Notes: generated by a model not told the origin, from the letters alone. Counted from the first letter of the stretch, positions 16,429 to 25,507 are shown. The stretch: 64,000 nucleotides of DNA from Hymenobacter plasmatis (GCF_020711255.1 NZ_JAJFAW010000003.1:62001-126000), one strand, 5' to 3'. Program-made: numbers and translations.

Positions 16429-18669
16429 ATGCCCACTCCTGCGCCGGCTGGTTCTGCCTTTTTTGTCCGTCTGGCTGGCCTGCTGGCATTGGTGCTGTTG
16501 CCGGAACTGAGCAGCGCCCAAGGCCTGCGGGTGCTGCTGCGCGATTCACTCCGGCAAGAGCCGCTGGTTGGGGCTAGTGTGGCGGTGACGGGCACGGCGC
16601 TGGGGGCTGCCTCCGATGCTTCCGGGGCGGCCGTGCTCACGCCCGCGCCGGCGCCGGGCACGCGGCTGCGCATCACGGCCCTGGGCTTTCGGCCCCGGGT
16701 GGTAGCGGCGCCGGCGGCCGGCGCCACACTTACGCTGCTGCTAGCACCTAGCGCCCAGGAAATTGAGGAGGAGGTGCTGGTGACGGCTACCCGCACCAAC
16801 TCGCACATCGAGGACCTGCCCACGCGGGTGGAGGTGCTCGGCGCCGAGGAAATGGAGGAGGAAAGCAGCATCAAGCCGGCCAGCATTGCCAGCCTGTTTG
16901 GCGACATTGCCGGTACTCAGATTCAGCCCACTTCTCCCACCACCGGCAACCTGGATTTGCGCCTGCAAGGCCTGCCCGGGCAATACACGCAGATTTTGCG
17001 GGATGGCGTGCCGCTGTACGGGGGCTTCGCTGGCTCGTTTGGACTGCTGACGGTGCCGCCGCTCGATTTGCGGCAGGTTGAGCTGATTAAAGGCTCGAAC
17101 TCGACGCTGTATGGCGGCGGCGCCATTGCGGGGCTGGTGAACCTGGTGAGCAAAACGCCCACGCTGGATGCGCCCCAGTATGCGCTGAGCCTCAACCAAA
17201 CCAGCCTGCGCGAAACCGATTTGAGCAGTTTTGCGGCCCGGCGTGGGCGCCGCTGGGGCTATTCGGCTTTTGTGGGGCTCGTGAAGCAAACGGAAAAAGA
17301 CATCGACGGCGATGGCTTCGTGGACGTGCCCCGGGTGCGCAACCTGAACCTGCACCCGCGCCTGTTTTTCTACCCCAACGGCCATAGCCAGCTGGCCCTG
17401 GGCTACACCGGCACCCTGGAAACCCGGCGGGCCGGCGACTTGCAGGTGCTGAAGCAGGGGCCGGATGTGGCCACCGGCCATTTATTCTTTGTGGATAATA
17501 CCAGCCTGCGCAATACCGCTGACTTGCTTTACACCAACGAAAGCCTGGGCGGCGGCCGGCTTACCCTCAAGGCCACGGCCACGGACTTCGTGCGCGACGT
17601 CGGCACCAATGCGGATGCCTTTACAGCCTACCAAACCACGTATTATACCGAAGCCAGCTACCTGCACCCGGCCGGGCCGCGCCACACGCTGGTAATTGGG
17701 CTAAACGTGAATGGCGAGCAGCTGGCGTCCTTCAACCGGAGCGCCACGCCATTGCGCAGCCCGTACCGTTACGCCACGGTGGGCGCTTTTGCCCAGGACG
17801 ATTGGCAACTGGCCGACCGCCTGCGCCTGCAGGGCGGCCTGCGCCTCGACCACCACAACCAGTTCGGTAGCTTCCTGCTGCCCCGGCTGGCGCTGCTTTT
17901 CAAAGCCAGCAGTGCCGTGACGGCCCGCCTCAACGGCGGCCTGGGCTACCGCGCGCCGGTGCCCTACATCAATAGCCTCGACGAGCGGGATTACCCGCTG
18001 GTGCAGCCCTTGCGGGGCGTGCGCGCCGAAACCTCGCTGGGTCTGAACGGCGACGTGAACTACCAGCACACCTGGGCTGGCTTCGATGAGCCGCTGGTGC
18101 TGAACGTAAACCAGTCGTTCTTTTATACCCGCCTGCAAAACCCGCTGGTGTTGAATGGAGCCGGTTTTTCCGGTCCTTACGGCCAGAACTATTTGACCTG
18201 GGCCAATGCCACCGCGCCGCTCTCTACCCGCGGGCTGGAAACCTACGTGCGCCTGCGCGCCGACGAAACGGAGCTTTACCTGGGCTACGTTTTCACCGAT
18301 GCCCGCCGGCAATATGAATTGGTGAATCAACACCTGCCGCTGGCGGCCCGGCACAAGTTTGCGGCCATGGGGCTGGTCGAGTTCACCGACCATTTCAGCG
18401 CCGGGCTGGAGGCTTCTTACATTGGCCGGCAGTACCTCTCCAATGGCCTCACCTCGCCCGGCTACCCGCTTTTTGCTACCCTGGTGCGCTACCATGCCGG
18501 TGAGTGGACGGTGGCCCTCAACGGCGAAAACGTGCTGGACTACCGCCAAACGCGCCGCGAAAAAGTAGTGCAGGCACCCTTCGGCAATCCCGTTTTTAGC
18601 GAGCTGTGGGCGCCGGTGGAAGGCCGCGTTTTCAACGTGTCGGTAGCCTGGCGCCTGCCAAAATCATAG
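16429..18669 (+). CDS. TonB-dependent receptor
   Basis: A 746-residue outer-membrane protein. A signal peptide (ending near SSAQ) is followed by a carboxypeptidase-regulatory-like beta domain, a plug domain (about 110-240; VLVTATRTNSHIEDLPTRVEV, ILRDGVPLYGG, ELIKGSNSTLYGGGAIAGLV) and a beta-barrel ending in aromatic residues (FNVSVAWRLPKS). It imports an unknown ligand using TonB energy. No SusD partner gene is adjacent, so it is not a polysaccharide-utilisation pair. The plug and barrel style is of the BtuB/FepA kind. It converges on the PAP2 gene 21 bp away. Confidence 0.92.
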   Translation: MPTPAPAGSAFFVRLAGLLALVLLPELSSAQGLRVLLRDSLRQEPLVGASVAVTGTALGAASDASGAAVLTPAPAPGTRLRITALGFRPRVVAAPAAGATLTLLLAPSAQEIEEEVLVTATRTNSHIEDLPTRVEVLGAEEMEEESSIKPASIASLFGDIAGTQIQPTSPTTGNLDLRLQGLPGQYTQILRDGVPLYGGFAGSFGLLTVPPLDLRQVELIKGSNSTLYGGGAIAGLVNLVSKTPTLDAPQYALSLNQTSLRETDLSSFAARRGRRWGYSAFVGLVKQTEKDIDGDGFVDVPRVRNLNLHPRLFFYPNGHSQLALGYTGTLETRRAGDLQVLKQGPDVATGHLFFVDNTSLRNTADLLYTNESLGGGRLTLKATATDFVRDVGTNADAFTAYQTTYYTEASYLHPAGPRHTLVIGLNVNGEQLASFNRSATPLRSPYRYATVGAFAQDDWQLADRLRLQGGLRLDHHNQFGSFLLPRLALLFKASSAVTARLNGGLGYRAPVPYINSLDERDYPLVQPLRGVRAETSLGLNGDVNYQHTWAGFDEPLVLNVNQSFFYTRLQNPLVLNGAGFSGPYGQNYLTWANATAPLSTRGLETYVRLRADETELYLGYVFTDARRQYELVNQHLPLAARHKFAAMGLVEFTDHFSAGLEASYIGRQYLSNGLTSPGYPLFATLVRYHAGEWTVALNGENVLDYRQTRREKVVQAPFGNPVFSELWAPVEGRVFNVSVAWRLPKS

Positions 18670-18690
18670 CGCCCAGGCCCGGCCGAATTC

Positions 18691-19521
18691 TTATAGCTGC
18701 TTGCTGAGCAGCAGGCCGCCGTAGGCATAGCCGTTGGTATTGATGCCTTGCATGGGGAGCACGGTCATGCCGGCGCCGGCGGCGGTCCGGTGCAATTGGG
18801 GCACCGCTACGCCCAGGGTGGCGCCCACGGCATAGCCCAACAGGTTGTCGGATAGAAAGTGCTTGCCGGCTTCGATGCGGCAGTAGCCCACGGCGGCCGG
18901 CACCAAGGCCGCAGCCGCCCACACGTAGGGTTGGGCTGGCGAGTCGGGGTGGAAATCGTGAAAAACCTTGGCGGCGAAAAAGGTGGCCGCGGCCGAATAC
19001 GCCGTGTGGCCCGCAAAGAAGGAGTTAGTGGCGTTTTGGCGGGTGCGCTCGGTAATGGAGGCGGTGGAGGAGTAGGTGAGGGGGCGCTGGCGGTACACGG
19101 TGCCGGCGGCCATGGTGAAAATAGCCCCGGTGGCCACCATGGTTTGCACGTAGAGGCCGGCAATCTGGCCAGCCCGGCCCCGAATGCTGGGGTCGAGGGC
19201 CATAATAGCCGGGCTGCCAATCAGCGAGCCAATTAGGGTGTAGTCACTCACGGTGCGGTAGCCTTCGTCGTAATACCCGGCCGAAAAGCGGTCGAAGAAC
19301 GGCACGTCAGATTTTTTGAGGGCCACGGCGGCCTCGGGGCTGATACCGGTTTTAGCACGAATCAGCAGCAGGCCCGCCACATTCACGCCGGTGAGCCCCA
19401 GGGTAATGGGGCCGTCGGTGGCAAAGCGGGTGTGATAAGGCGAGGGAGCTTTTTGGGCCTGCGCGGAAAACGAGCCCACAATGGCAGCCAAAAGGTAAGG
19501 GAGGCACAAGAACTTCTTCAT
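18691..19521 (-). CDS. PAP2 superfamily phosphatase, secreted
   Basis: A 276-residue protein starting at MKKFLCLPY, with a signal peptide ending SFSAQAQ. The three PAP2 phosphatase motifs are visible: YRQRPLT, SFFAGHTAYSAA and CRIEAGKHFLSDNLLG, which supply the active-site Arg, His and His/Asp. It likely dephosphorylates lipid or isoprenyl phosphates at the periplasmic face of the membrane. The frame extends four codons upstream (MKAH), but the shorter start gives a clean signal peptide. It follows the EamA gene by 43 bp on the same strand. Confidence 0.88.
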   Translation of the reverse strand: MKKFLCLPYLLAAIVGSFSAQAQKAPSPYHTRFATDGPITLGLTGVNVAGLLLIRAKTGISPEAAVALKKSDVPFFDRFSAGYYDEGYRTVSDYTLIGSLIGSPAIMALDPSIRGRAGQIAGLYVQTMVATGAIFTMAAGTVYRQRPLTYSSTASITERTRQNATNSFFAGHTAYSAAATFFAAKVFHDFHPDSPAQPYVWAAAALVPAAVGYCRIEAGKHFLSDNLLGYAVGATLGVAVPQLHRTAAGAGMTVLPMQGINTNGYAYGGLLLSKQL

Positions 19522-19564
19522 ATGGGCTTTCAACGGTCCTTTTTAAGGAAAGTTGGGCCATGCC

Positions 19565-19987
19565 TCAGGCCCAAACCAGCACCACCGTACCGGCCAGGAT
19601 GAGCCCGGCGCCCAGCGCGCCCCGCACCGAAATGGTTTCGCCCAAAAACGCCACGGCCAGCACCAGGGCCAGCGCCACACTCAGCTTGTCTACGGGCGCC
19701 ACTTTGCTCACGGGCCCCAGCTTGAGGGCGCGGAAGTAGCACAGCCACGACGCCCCCGTGGCCACGCCGGACAAGACCAGAAACAGCCACGTGCGCCCCG
19801 TGAGGGCCGGCAGCCCGGCCGTGGCCCCGCGCGCCAGGGCTATGCCCCAGGCCAGCAGCAGAATGACGACGGTGCGAATGGCCGTGGCCAAATCAGAATC
19901 GACGCCCTTGATGCCTATTTTGGCGAAAATGGCGGTCAGGGCGGCAAACAAGGCCGAGAGAAGCGCGTAAGGAATCCAGGAAGCCAT
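19565..19987 (-). CDS. Half-size EamA/DMT-family transporter
   Basis: A 140-residue hydrophobic protein with about five transmembrane segments, containing a single EamA repeat rather than the usual tandem pair. The conserved segment GPVSKVAPVDKLSVALALVL is followed by LGETI. Small EamA proteins function as dimers; the substrate is unknown. MASWIPYALLS is chosen as start because the first TM segment begins there. The 33 codons before it are charged and Pro-rich and unlike the family. Confidence 0.8.
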   Translation of the reverse strand: MASWIPYALLSALFAALTAIFAKIGIKGVDSDLATAIRTVVILLLAWGIALARGATAGLPALTGRTWLFLVLSGVATGASWLCYFRALKLGPVSKVAPVDKLSVALALVLAVAFLGETISVRGALGAGLILAGTVVLVWA

Positions 19988-20126
19988 GAGGTAAAAAAGG
20001 AGTGGAACGGCCGGGCTCGCAACCCGCTGAAGCGGAGTACGCACGCTGCCCCAAAACTGCTGACTCCGGCGCGGGCTGGTGCCCAAGCGGAGCCATTATG
20101 CGCTTTTTCCTGTTACCTTTTCAACC

Positions 20127-20858
20127 ATGCCAGAATCCGCTATTCCGTACCGCCGCCCCGACCTGCTGCGCCTCGATTACGACACTTACCGCGCCCTGCC
20201 CGCCATTGCCAATTCCGACCTTTCGCGGCTGCGCGACGCATTGGATGGCCGCCCGCCGCGCCCCCAAAGCAGTTCTAATGAAGGGGCGCTGAGCTTCGGC
20301 ACCGCGTTCCACACCGCCCTGCTCGAACCAGATGATTACGTTGCCGGCCAGCCCGGCCTCAACGATACGCTGGTGTGGTGGCTGGTGGAGGGCGTTAAGC
20401 TCAATTCGCACCTAGCCGAGCTGCTTACTCTGGGGATTTCGGAAACCAGCGTGCTCTTCACCGAGCCCGAAACTGATACCCTCTGCAAGCTGCGCGCCGA
20501 CCTGATAGTGGACCATCCCGACCAGCCGTTCACCATCATCGATTTTAAAACCACCATGGCGCGCGACGCCGACCATTTCCTGTGGCAGTGCTCGGCCTAC
20601 GACTACGACCGGCAGGCGGCCTTCTACACCGATGCCCTGCGGGCCGAGCGGTTTCTGCTGGTGGGGGTGCAGAAAGTGGAGCCGTTTGGGGTGTTCACCA
20701 TCGAGGTGAGCGAGCAAATGCTGGCCGAAGGCCGCCAGAAATACCACCGCCTGCTGCGCTTGCTCAAAGCTCCGGCGACGGCACCCGCGTACCGTGCCGA
20801 AGCCGTGCAGGCCGCCGTGGACCTACTGGGCCTGCCTTCCAGTGAGGAAGCTGATTAG
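20127..20858 (+). CDS. RecE/exonuclease VIII-like PD-(D/E)XK nuclease domain protein
   Basis: A 243-residue protein. The N-terminal block LPAIANSDLSRLRDAL, then GALSFGTAFHTALLEPDDY, matches the putative exodeoxyribonuclease 8 PDDEXK-like family. The nuclease core is LRADLIVDHPDQPFTIIDFKTT, where Asp, Asp and Lys are the expected metal and catalytic residues, followed by WQCSAYDYDRQAAFY (Q...Y). Phage homologues degrade double-stranded DNA ends for recombination. No recT or other phage gene is adjacent, so this is an orphan. MPESAIPYRR is chosen as start, just after TAccTTTt at 20114-20121. A terminator follows. Confidence 0.82.
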   Translation: MPESAIPYRRPDLLRLDYDTYRALPAIANSDLSRLRDALDGRPPRPQSSSNEGALSFGTAFHTALLEPDDYVAGQPGLNDTLVWWLVEGVKLNSHLAELLTLGISETSVLFTEPETDTLCKLRADLIVDHPDQPFTIIDFKTTMARDADHFLWQCSAYDYDRQAAFYTDALRAERFLLVGVQKVEPFGVFTIEVSEQMLAEGRQKYHRLLRLLKAPATAPAYRAEAVQAAVDLLGLPSSEEAD

Positions 20859-20884
20859 CCCACCGGCGTTGCTGCTTCTTTCGG

Positions 20885-20914
20885 GCCCTTCTCCGCTGTG
20901 AGAAGGGCTTTTTT
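20885..20914 (+). terminator. Terminator of the PD-(D/E)XK nuclease gene
   Basis: GCCCTTCTC-loop-GAGAAGGGC followed by TTTTTT. Confidence 0.9.
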
Positions 20915-20929
20915 GTGGGCTTAGGGTAT

Positions 20930-20951
20930 ACTTACTTATTAGTTAGTAAGT
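20930..20951. promoter_or_regulatory. Operator-like palindrome in the tetR promoter
   Basis: ACTTACT and AGTAAGT arms, 7 bp each, around an 8-bp centre. The site lies between the -33 region and the -7 element of the TetR gene, the place expected for autorepression. Confidence 0.6.
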
Positions 20952-20953
20952 GG

Positions 20954-20961
20954 TACCTTTG
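20954..20961 (+). promoter_or_regulatory. -7 element (TAccTTTG) of the tetR operon
   Basis: Exact TAnnTTTG match, 7 bp before the chosen ATG at 20969. Confidence 0.65.
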
Positions 20962-20968
20962 GCTTATT

Positions 20969-21562
20969 ATGACTACCCAAGCTACTTCCGTTATCCTGCC
21001 AGGTGATACCCGTTCCCGTATCCTCGACCTGGCCGAAGACTTCTTGCTGGAGCGCGGATTCAACGCATTTAGCTACCAGCACATCGCCCGCGAGCTGGAC
21101 ATGAAGCCCGCTGCGATACATTACTACTACCCTAGCAAAGACGACCTGGGCACGGCCATTGTGGCGCGCCAGCTGCGGCGCCTGCGCAAGTGGCGCGACC
21201 TGCCCCGCGTGGCCGACTTGCCCCCCGCCGAGCAGCTGGAAGCCCTCCTGACTGTGTACGACAGCCACGCCCGGCACGAGTGCCGGGTCTGCATGTTTGG
21301 CGCGCTGGCTGCCGATTTCCGCACTTTGCCAGCCACTATGCAAGCCGAGCTGCGCACCTTCAATAGCGAGCTCACCGCGTGGCTGGCCCAGGTGCTGGCC
21401 GCAGGGCGCGCCACGGGCTCGCTGCGCTTCGTGGGCAGCCCATCGGCCAAGGCCCTGCAGGTGCTCACCACGCTGGCGGGTGCCCTGCAGGTAGCCCGCG
21501 TGCACGACGCCACTCCCTACCACTCCATCGTGGGGCAGCTGCGGCTGGAGTTGCTCGCGTGA
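20969..21562 (+). CDS. TetR/AcrR-family transcriptional regulator
   Basis: A 197-residue protein. An N-terminal TetR HTH (residues 10-56; ILDLAEDFLLERGFNAFSYQ, then HIARELDMKPAAIHYYYPSK) is followed by a variable ligand-binding domain resembling the YxaF/LmrA C-terminal type. It is probably a repressor that senses a small molecule. The start MTTQATS directly follows a -7 element and a palindromic operator, and the longer open frame would place both inside the gene. The hydrolase gene 52 bp downstream, and possibly the ABM gene, are likely regulated with it. Confidence 0.9.
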   Translation: MTTQATSVILPGDTRSRILDLAEDFLLERGFNAFSYQHIARELDMKPAAIHYYYPSKDDLGTAIVARQLRRLRKWRDLPRVADLPPAEQLEALLTVYDSHARHECRVCMFGALAADFRTLPATMQAELRTFNSELTAWLAQVLAAGRATGSLRFVGSPSAKALQVLTTLAGALQVARVHDATPYHSIVGQLRLELLA

Positions 21563-21614
21563 TTCTCTGCCGAAGCCCGTTTGCCTGGCCATTCTTCGCC
21601 CTTACTTCCTTGTC

Positions 21615-22541
21615 ATGACCAACACGTTCTCGCCCGCTCACGACTATTTTCTTTCCGATGAAGTGGCTGCCCGCGTGGCGCCGCGCTTGCGCTACCCCTC
21701 GCCTCCGGCTGGGCTGCGGTGGCTGCGCCTGCAGCTCCGGGTGCTTTCGGCCGTAGCGCCGGAACTAGCCTTTCGGCAGGCGTGGAAGCTGTTTTGCACG
21801 CCCCGGCGCCTGCCCCTCAAGGCCTGGGAGGCGCCGGCACTGGCCGAGGCGCGTCGGCGCACCGTACCCTACGAAACCGGCCCGGTTGCCGTGTACGAGT
21901 GGGGCCCAGCCGCTGCGCCGGCGGTGGTGCTGGTGCACGGCTGGGAGCACCGGGCCAGCTTCTGGCGGGCGTGGGTGCAGCCGCTGGTAGCGGCCGGCTA
22001 CCGGGTGGTGGCGCTGGATGGGCCGGCGCACGGCGCTTCGGGTGGGCAGCAGACCACGCTCATGGGTTTTAGCGGGGCCGTGCAGGCGGTGGTGAATACG
22101 GTGGGCGAGGTGCGCGCCATTGTGGCCCATTCATTTGGTGCCGCTTCGGTGGCTGGGCTGCCGGTGCGCTTGCCTGCGGGCGTGCCGCTGCCCCGCCTGG
22201 TGCTGCTGAGTGCTCCGGTGGGCCCGCGGGAGGTGGCCGAACGCTTCGCCGATTTCCTCCACCTGCCAAATGATTTTGTGGAGCGATTTGCCGCCTACGT
22301 GCAGCAGGCCACCGGCCGCCCGGCCTCATCTTTTGGAGCCGCCGTAGCGGGCCCGGGCACCGGCGCCGAAAAAGTGCTGGTGCTGCACGATGAAGACGAC
22401 GAAATCATCCCCTTCGCCGAAGGCCGGCAGATAGCCGCTGCCTGGCCCGGGGCCGAGTTGCGGGCCACCCGCGGCTTGGGCCACAACCGCATCATGCGCG
22501 ATGCCGGCGTGGTGCAGGCTGCGTTGGCATTTATCGCGTAG
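21615..22541 (+). CDS. Alpha/beta hydrolase
   Basis: A 308-residue protein. It has the oxyanion motif VVLVHGWEHRASFW, the nucleophile elbow AHSFGAASV with the catalytic Ser, an Asp in HDEDDEII, and a late His in GLGHNRIMRD. The substrate is unknown. It lies 52 bp behind the TetR gene on the same strand, so it is the most likely target of that regulator and could detoxify the regulator's ligand. No signal peptide is seen, so it is cytoplasmic. Confidence 0.87.
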   Translation: MTNTFSPAHDYFLSDEVAARVAPRLRYPSPPAGLRWLRLQLRVLSAVAPELAFRQAWKLFCTPRRLPLKAWEAPALAEARRRTVPYETGPVAVYEWGPAAAPAVVLVHGWEHRASFWRAWVQPLVAAGYRVVALDGPAHGASGGQQTTLMGFSGAVQAVVNTVGEVRAIVAHSFGAASVAGLPVRLPAGVPLPRLVLLSAPVGPREVAERFADFLHLPNDFVERFAAYVQQATGRPASSFGAAVAGPGTGAEKVLVLHDEDDEIIPFAEGRQIAAAWPGAELRATRGLGHNRIMRDAGVVQAALAFIA

Positions 22542-22614
22542 CCGTTAGCCCGCAGTAGCCAAAACAGCCCAACTTTCGTTGTAGATATAGTTTCACTCCT
22601 AACAGCCCAATCTC

Positions 22615-22911
22615 ATGGTAAAAGTTGCCCTACTGGTCCGCCTCGAAGTAAAGCCCGGCCACGAACAAACAGTTGCCGATTTTCTGGCGGGCGCCTTGCC
22701 CCTTGTGCAGGCTGAGCCCGCCACCATCACCTGGTTCGCCCTGCGGCTGGGCCCCTCCACCTTCGGTATTTTCGATACTTTTCCCGACGAGGCCGGCCGC
22801 AAAGCCCACCTCGCCGGTCAGGTAGCTGCTGCCCTCGGCACCCACGCCGATTTGTGGGCCAGCCCACCCCAGATTGAAATGGTTGATATCCTGGCTTCGA
22901 AAGGCGCTTAA
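22615..22911 (+). CDS. Antibiotic biosynthesis monooxygenase (ABM) domain protein
   Basis: A 98-residue dimeric alpha/beta-barrel type protein with the ABM pattern VALLVRLEVKPGHEQTVADF and ITWFALRLGPSTFGIFDTF. Relatives include putative quinol monooxygenases. It follows the hydrolase by 73 bp and may share its transcript. No cofactor-binding motif is expected in this family. A family B palindrome follows the gene. Confidence 0.83.
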   Translation: MVKVALLVRLEVKPGHEQTVADFLAGALPLVQAEPATITWFALRLGPSTFGIFDTFPDEAGRKAHLAGQVAAALGTHADLWASPPQIEMVDILASKGA

Positions 22912-22956
22912 GAGTAATAGTAGAGCCAGCTGTTACAATCAGCCTATGCTGCCAAT

Positions 22957-23051
22957 CGTCTGTCATGCAGAGCGCAGCGAAGCATCTTATCACGCCCGGA
23001 CGACTCGTGCAGCGGTGATAAGATGCTTCGCTGCGCTCTGCATGACAGACG
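22957..23051. repeat. Palindromic repeat, family B, copy 2 (best conserved)
   Basis: Arms of about 37 bp beginning CGTCTGTCATGCAGAGCGCA and returning as its complement, around a ~20-nt centre. It lies between the ABM and J-domain genes, which converge here, and could act as a terminator. Copies 1 and 3 have a diverged right arm. Confidence 0.9.
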
Positions 23052-23093
23052 GCGATTGTGTGACAGGCGATTTATAGAACGGGCTGGTGCGTG

Positions 23094-24107
23094 TTAAATG
23101 CTGTCCATGCCTTCGGCGGCTAGCTGGCGCAGCACATCACGCAAGCCGTCGGGCTCGCGCAGGAGCAGGCCCACGTGCTGCACGTATTCCGCCTCGGCCC
23201 GCAGGTCGCGCTTGAGCTGGCGCAGCTCCGCTTCCTGCTTTTTGGCCGATGCTCCCTGATAGCCGGTGGGACCATATTTTACCTCGTTCATTTCCTGCTT
23301 CAGCGTGATTTGCTGCTGTAGCAGGGCCCGCGTGTAGCGCGCCAGCACGTCGTCGGCTTCGGCATCGGCCGGGCCCGATTCGGCCAGCAGCTGCAGCAGC
23401 GTGTAGAGGTCGTCGGCCTCGTAAGCTTCGGTGATGCGCTGCATCTGGGCCGTTTTATCGGCTTGCTTGTTGGGGTCGCGCTCCAGGTCGGGGTGATGGG
23501 TGCGGGCCAGCTGGCGGTAAATGGTCTTGGCGTTCGACTCCAGGTGCTGGCGGTCGGCTTGCTCGGCGGCTTCCTGGGTGCGCTGGGTTTTGGTTTTGCG
23601 GCGTGCGCGGGCTCGGGCGGCGGCTTGCTCGTGCGGCGGCAGGGTAGGGTCGGGGATATACTCATCCTCCGCGGCGCCCGCATTGGCCGCGGCCGTTGCG
23701 TTGGCCTTGGGGGCGGGGCGGCGCCCGGCCGGCGCATACTTGCGAATTATCGCGCCCTCATCTTCCCCAAACCGTTCTTCCAGTGCCCGCGCATTGCCCA
23801 GAATCAAGTCCGTAATCTGCTGCTCTTCCAGGCGGCTGAAGTAGCCCAACAGCAGCGCTTCTTCCAACGACGGAAACAAACTGCGCCGCACCGCTACCAC
23901 GGCCGTGGCCGCGGGCCCCACTTGCTGCCAGTAGCGCCGCCGGGCTTCGGCCTGCTCGGCGCGGAGGTCGCGCAGCCGTTCCCGCAGGTTCTCCACGTCC
24001 AGAATGGCCTGCCGAAAGGCCTGTTGGGCTGGCGAGCCAGCGGTTTTATCGGCTAGTCGAACAGGAACGGTAATGGGCGCGGGATGCGCCGAATCAGCTT
24101 TTTTCAT
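23094..24107 (-). CDS. J-domain (DnaJ-like) co-chaperone-type protein
   Basis: A 337-residue charged protein. An N-terminal coiled-coil-like region (LRERLRDLRAEQAEARRRYW) and a basic linker precede a J domain: IYRQLARTHHPDLERDP with the HPD tripeptide at 205-207. A second helical Glu/Lys/Gln-rich region follows. J domains stimulate DnaK ATPase. There is no zinc-finger or substrate-binding domain of DnaJ, so it is a class C type with an unknown client. The start MKKADSA is set by the -7 element at 24114-24121. Confidence 0.82.
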   Translation of the reverse strand: MKKADSAHPAPITVPVRLADKTAGSPAQQAFRQAILDVENLRERLRDLRAEQAEARRRYWQQVGPAATAVVAVRRSLFPSLEEALLLGYFSRLEEQQITDLILGNARALEERFGEDEGAIIRKYAPAGRRPAPKANATAAANAGAAEDEYIPDPTLPPHEQAAARARARRKTKTQRTQEAAEQADRQHLESNAKTIYRQLARTHHPDLERDPNKQADKTAQMQRITEAYEADDLYTLLQLLAESGPADAEADDVLARYTRALLQQQITLKQEMNEVKYGPTGYQGASAKKQEAELRQLKRDLRAEAEYVQHVGLLLREPDGLRDVLRQLAAEGMDSI

Positions 24108-24113
24108 GGAATG

Positions 24114-24121
24114 CAAAGGTA
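24114..24121 (-). promoter_or_regulatory. -7 element (TAccTTTG) of the J-domain gene
   Basis: Exact TAnnTTTG match, 6 bp upstream of the ATG. Confidence 0.65.
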
Positions 24122-24210
24122 CGGACTGGTCCAGCCGCGTTGGGCTGGCGTGCTCTCGTATGGTGTGTAAATGAGCGCCCTTCGACGGCTGAACGCGCCC
24201 AGGCGCATTC

Positions 24211-25113
24211 CTACGGCCATAGTTCAAACGCTACCCGAAACGTATTGCAGTGAGCATCCACGATGTCGGCCAGCCGCTCAGAATAGCCCCCGCCCATGCT
24301 CACCGCCACCGGCAGCTGATGGGTGCGGCACAGGCCCAGCACAAATTCATCGCGCTGCCGGCAGCCGGCGGGCGTGAGGGCCAGCTTGCCGAGCTTGTCG
24401 GTGGCCAGCACGTCCACGCCGGCTTGATAAAAGATGAAATCCGGCTGCACCTGCGCCAGCAGCGCGGGCAGGGTTTCCTGGAGCTGCCGCAGGTAATCCT
24501 CGTCGCCGGTGCCCAGTTCCAGTGCCACGTCGAGGTCCGAGTGTTCTTTGCGCAGCGGGTAATTGGCGCCGGCGTGCATCGAAAACGTGAATACGCGCGG
24601 CTCCTGCCGGAAAATGCTGGCCGTCCCATCGCCCTGGTGCACGTCCAAATCCACGATTAAAACCTGCTTGGCCAGCCCGTGGGCCAGCAAGTGCGCCGCC
24701 GCTATGGCCTGGTCGTTGAGCACGCAGAAGCCTTCGCCGCGGTCGGCAAAGGCGTGGTGGGTGCCGCCGGCCAGGTTCAGCCCCACGCCATCCTGCAGGG
24801 CATGCAAGGCCGATTGCAGCGTGCCGGCGCTGCTGCTCAACGACCGCCGCACCAGCTGCGGGCTTTGGGGCAGGCCCAGGCGCCGCACTTCCGCAGGGCT
24901 GAGGGCTAGGTCGCGCACCTTGTGCCAGTATTCGGCGGTGTGCACGCGTAGCACATCGGCTTCGGCGCACAGCCCGGGCTCGTAGAAATCGGCCGCAGCG
25001 GCGATGCCTTGCCAGAGCAACTGCTCCCGTATCAAGGCGTATTTGGCAATGGGGAAGCGGTGGCCTTCGGGTAAATCGAGGGTGTAATGGTCGGAAGTAG
25101 CGAGGCGGGGCAT
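24211..25113 (-). CDS. Histone deacetylase family (AcuC/HDLP-like) hydrolase
   Basis: A 300-residue protein of the zinc-dependent deacetylase fold. The His pair lies in AGGTHHAFADRGEGFC, metal ligands in LIVDLDVHQGDGT and YQAGVDVLATD, and the active-site Tyr in SMGGGYSE. Bacterial members deacetylate acetyl-CoA synthetase, acetylpolyamines or unknown substrates; which applies here cannot be told. MPRLATSDHY is chosen as start, 13 codons inside the longest frame. It is divergent from rtcB and 103 bp upstream of the J-domain gene on the same strand. Confidence 0.92.
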   Translation of the reverse strand: MPRLATSDHYTLDLPEGHRFPIAKYALIREQLLWQGIAAAADFYEPGLCAEADVLRVHTAEYWHKVRDLALSPAEVRRLGLPQSPQLVRRSLSSSAGTLQSALHALQDGVGLNLAGGTHHAFADRGEGFCVLNDQAIAAAHLLAHGLAKQVLIVDLDVHQGDGTASIFRQEPRVFTFSMHAGANYPLRKEHSDLDVALELGTGDEDYLRQLQETLPALLAQVQPDFIFYQAGVDVLATDKLGKLALTPAGCRQRDEFVLGLCRTHQLPVAVSMGGGYSERLADIVDAHCNTFRVAFELWP

Positions 25114-25507
25114 GTGCTGGGTGTACTGCGAAGTCTGGGCGCAGGTTGGCAAGCGCAGCTGAGCAACAGGCGCGATGGTGTTTTAGCTCAGAATTGGGCG
25201 AGTCCGCGGCATCGGTAACCATCCGTACGTGGAAATTGAGCTGGTCAAGTGTCTCCACAAAAAGCTTGTTTCTTGGATTGCCGGGCCATTATTCTTGTTT
25301 GGCTCAATATTTTTCGAGGCGTCGATGGCCGCAAACCACTACGGCTTCTTTCGTTTTGAAATCGAGTGAATTTGCTGACAAACCAAGCTGCTCGGTTTGG
25401 GCCGATGCCAATGGCTAGCGCTGTGGTTGCTAATGGTTTATTATTAGTAAATAAACTAAAAGTGATAGAAAAACCGTTAAAAGGTACACTCGAAGTGTAC
25501 TTCGAAA
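25114..25507. other. Intergenic region upstream of the candidate RNA: no gene seen
   Basis: Lower GC than the flanks, with no convincing ORF. It contains AATTGAGCT (25234-25242) and a 17-bp palindrome GTACACT-cga-AGTGTAC at 25484-25500, just before the structured RNA candidate. Short open frames here lack family features. Confidence 0.5.
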
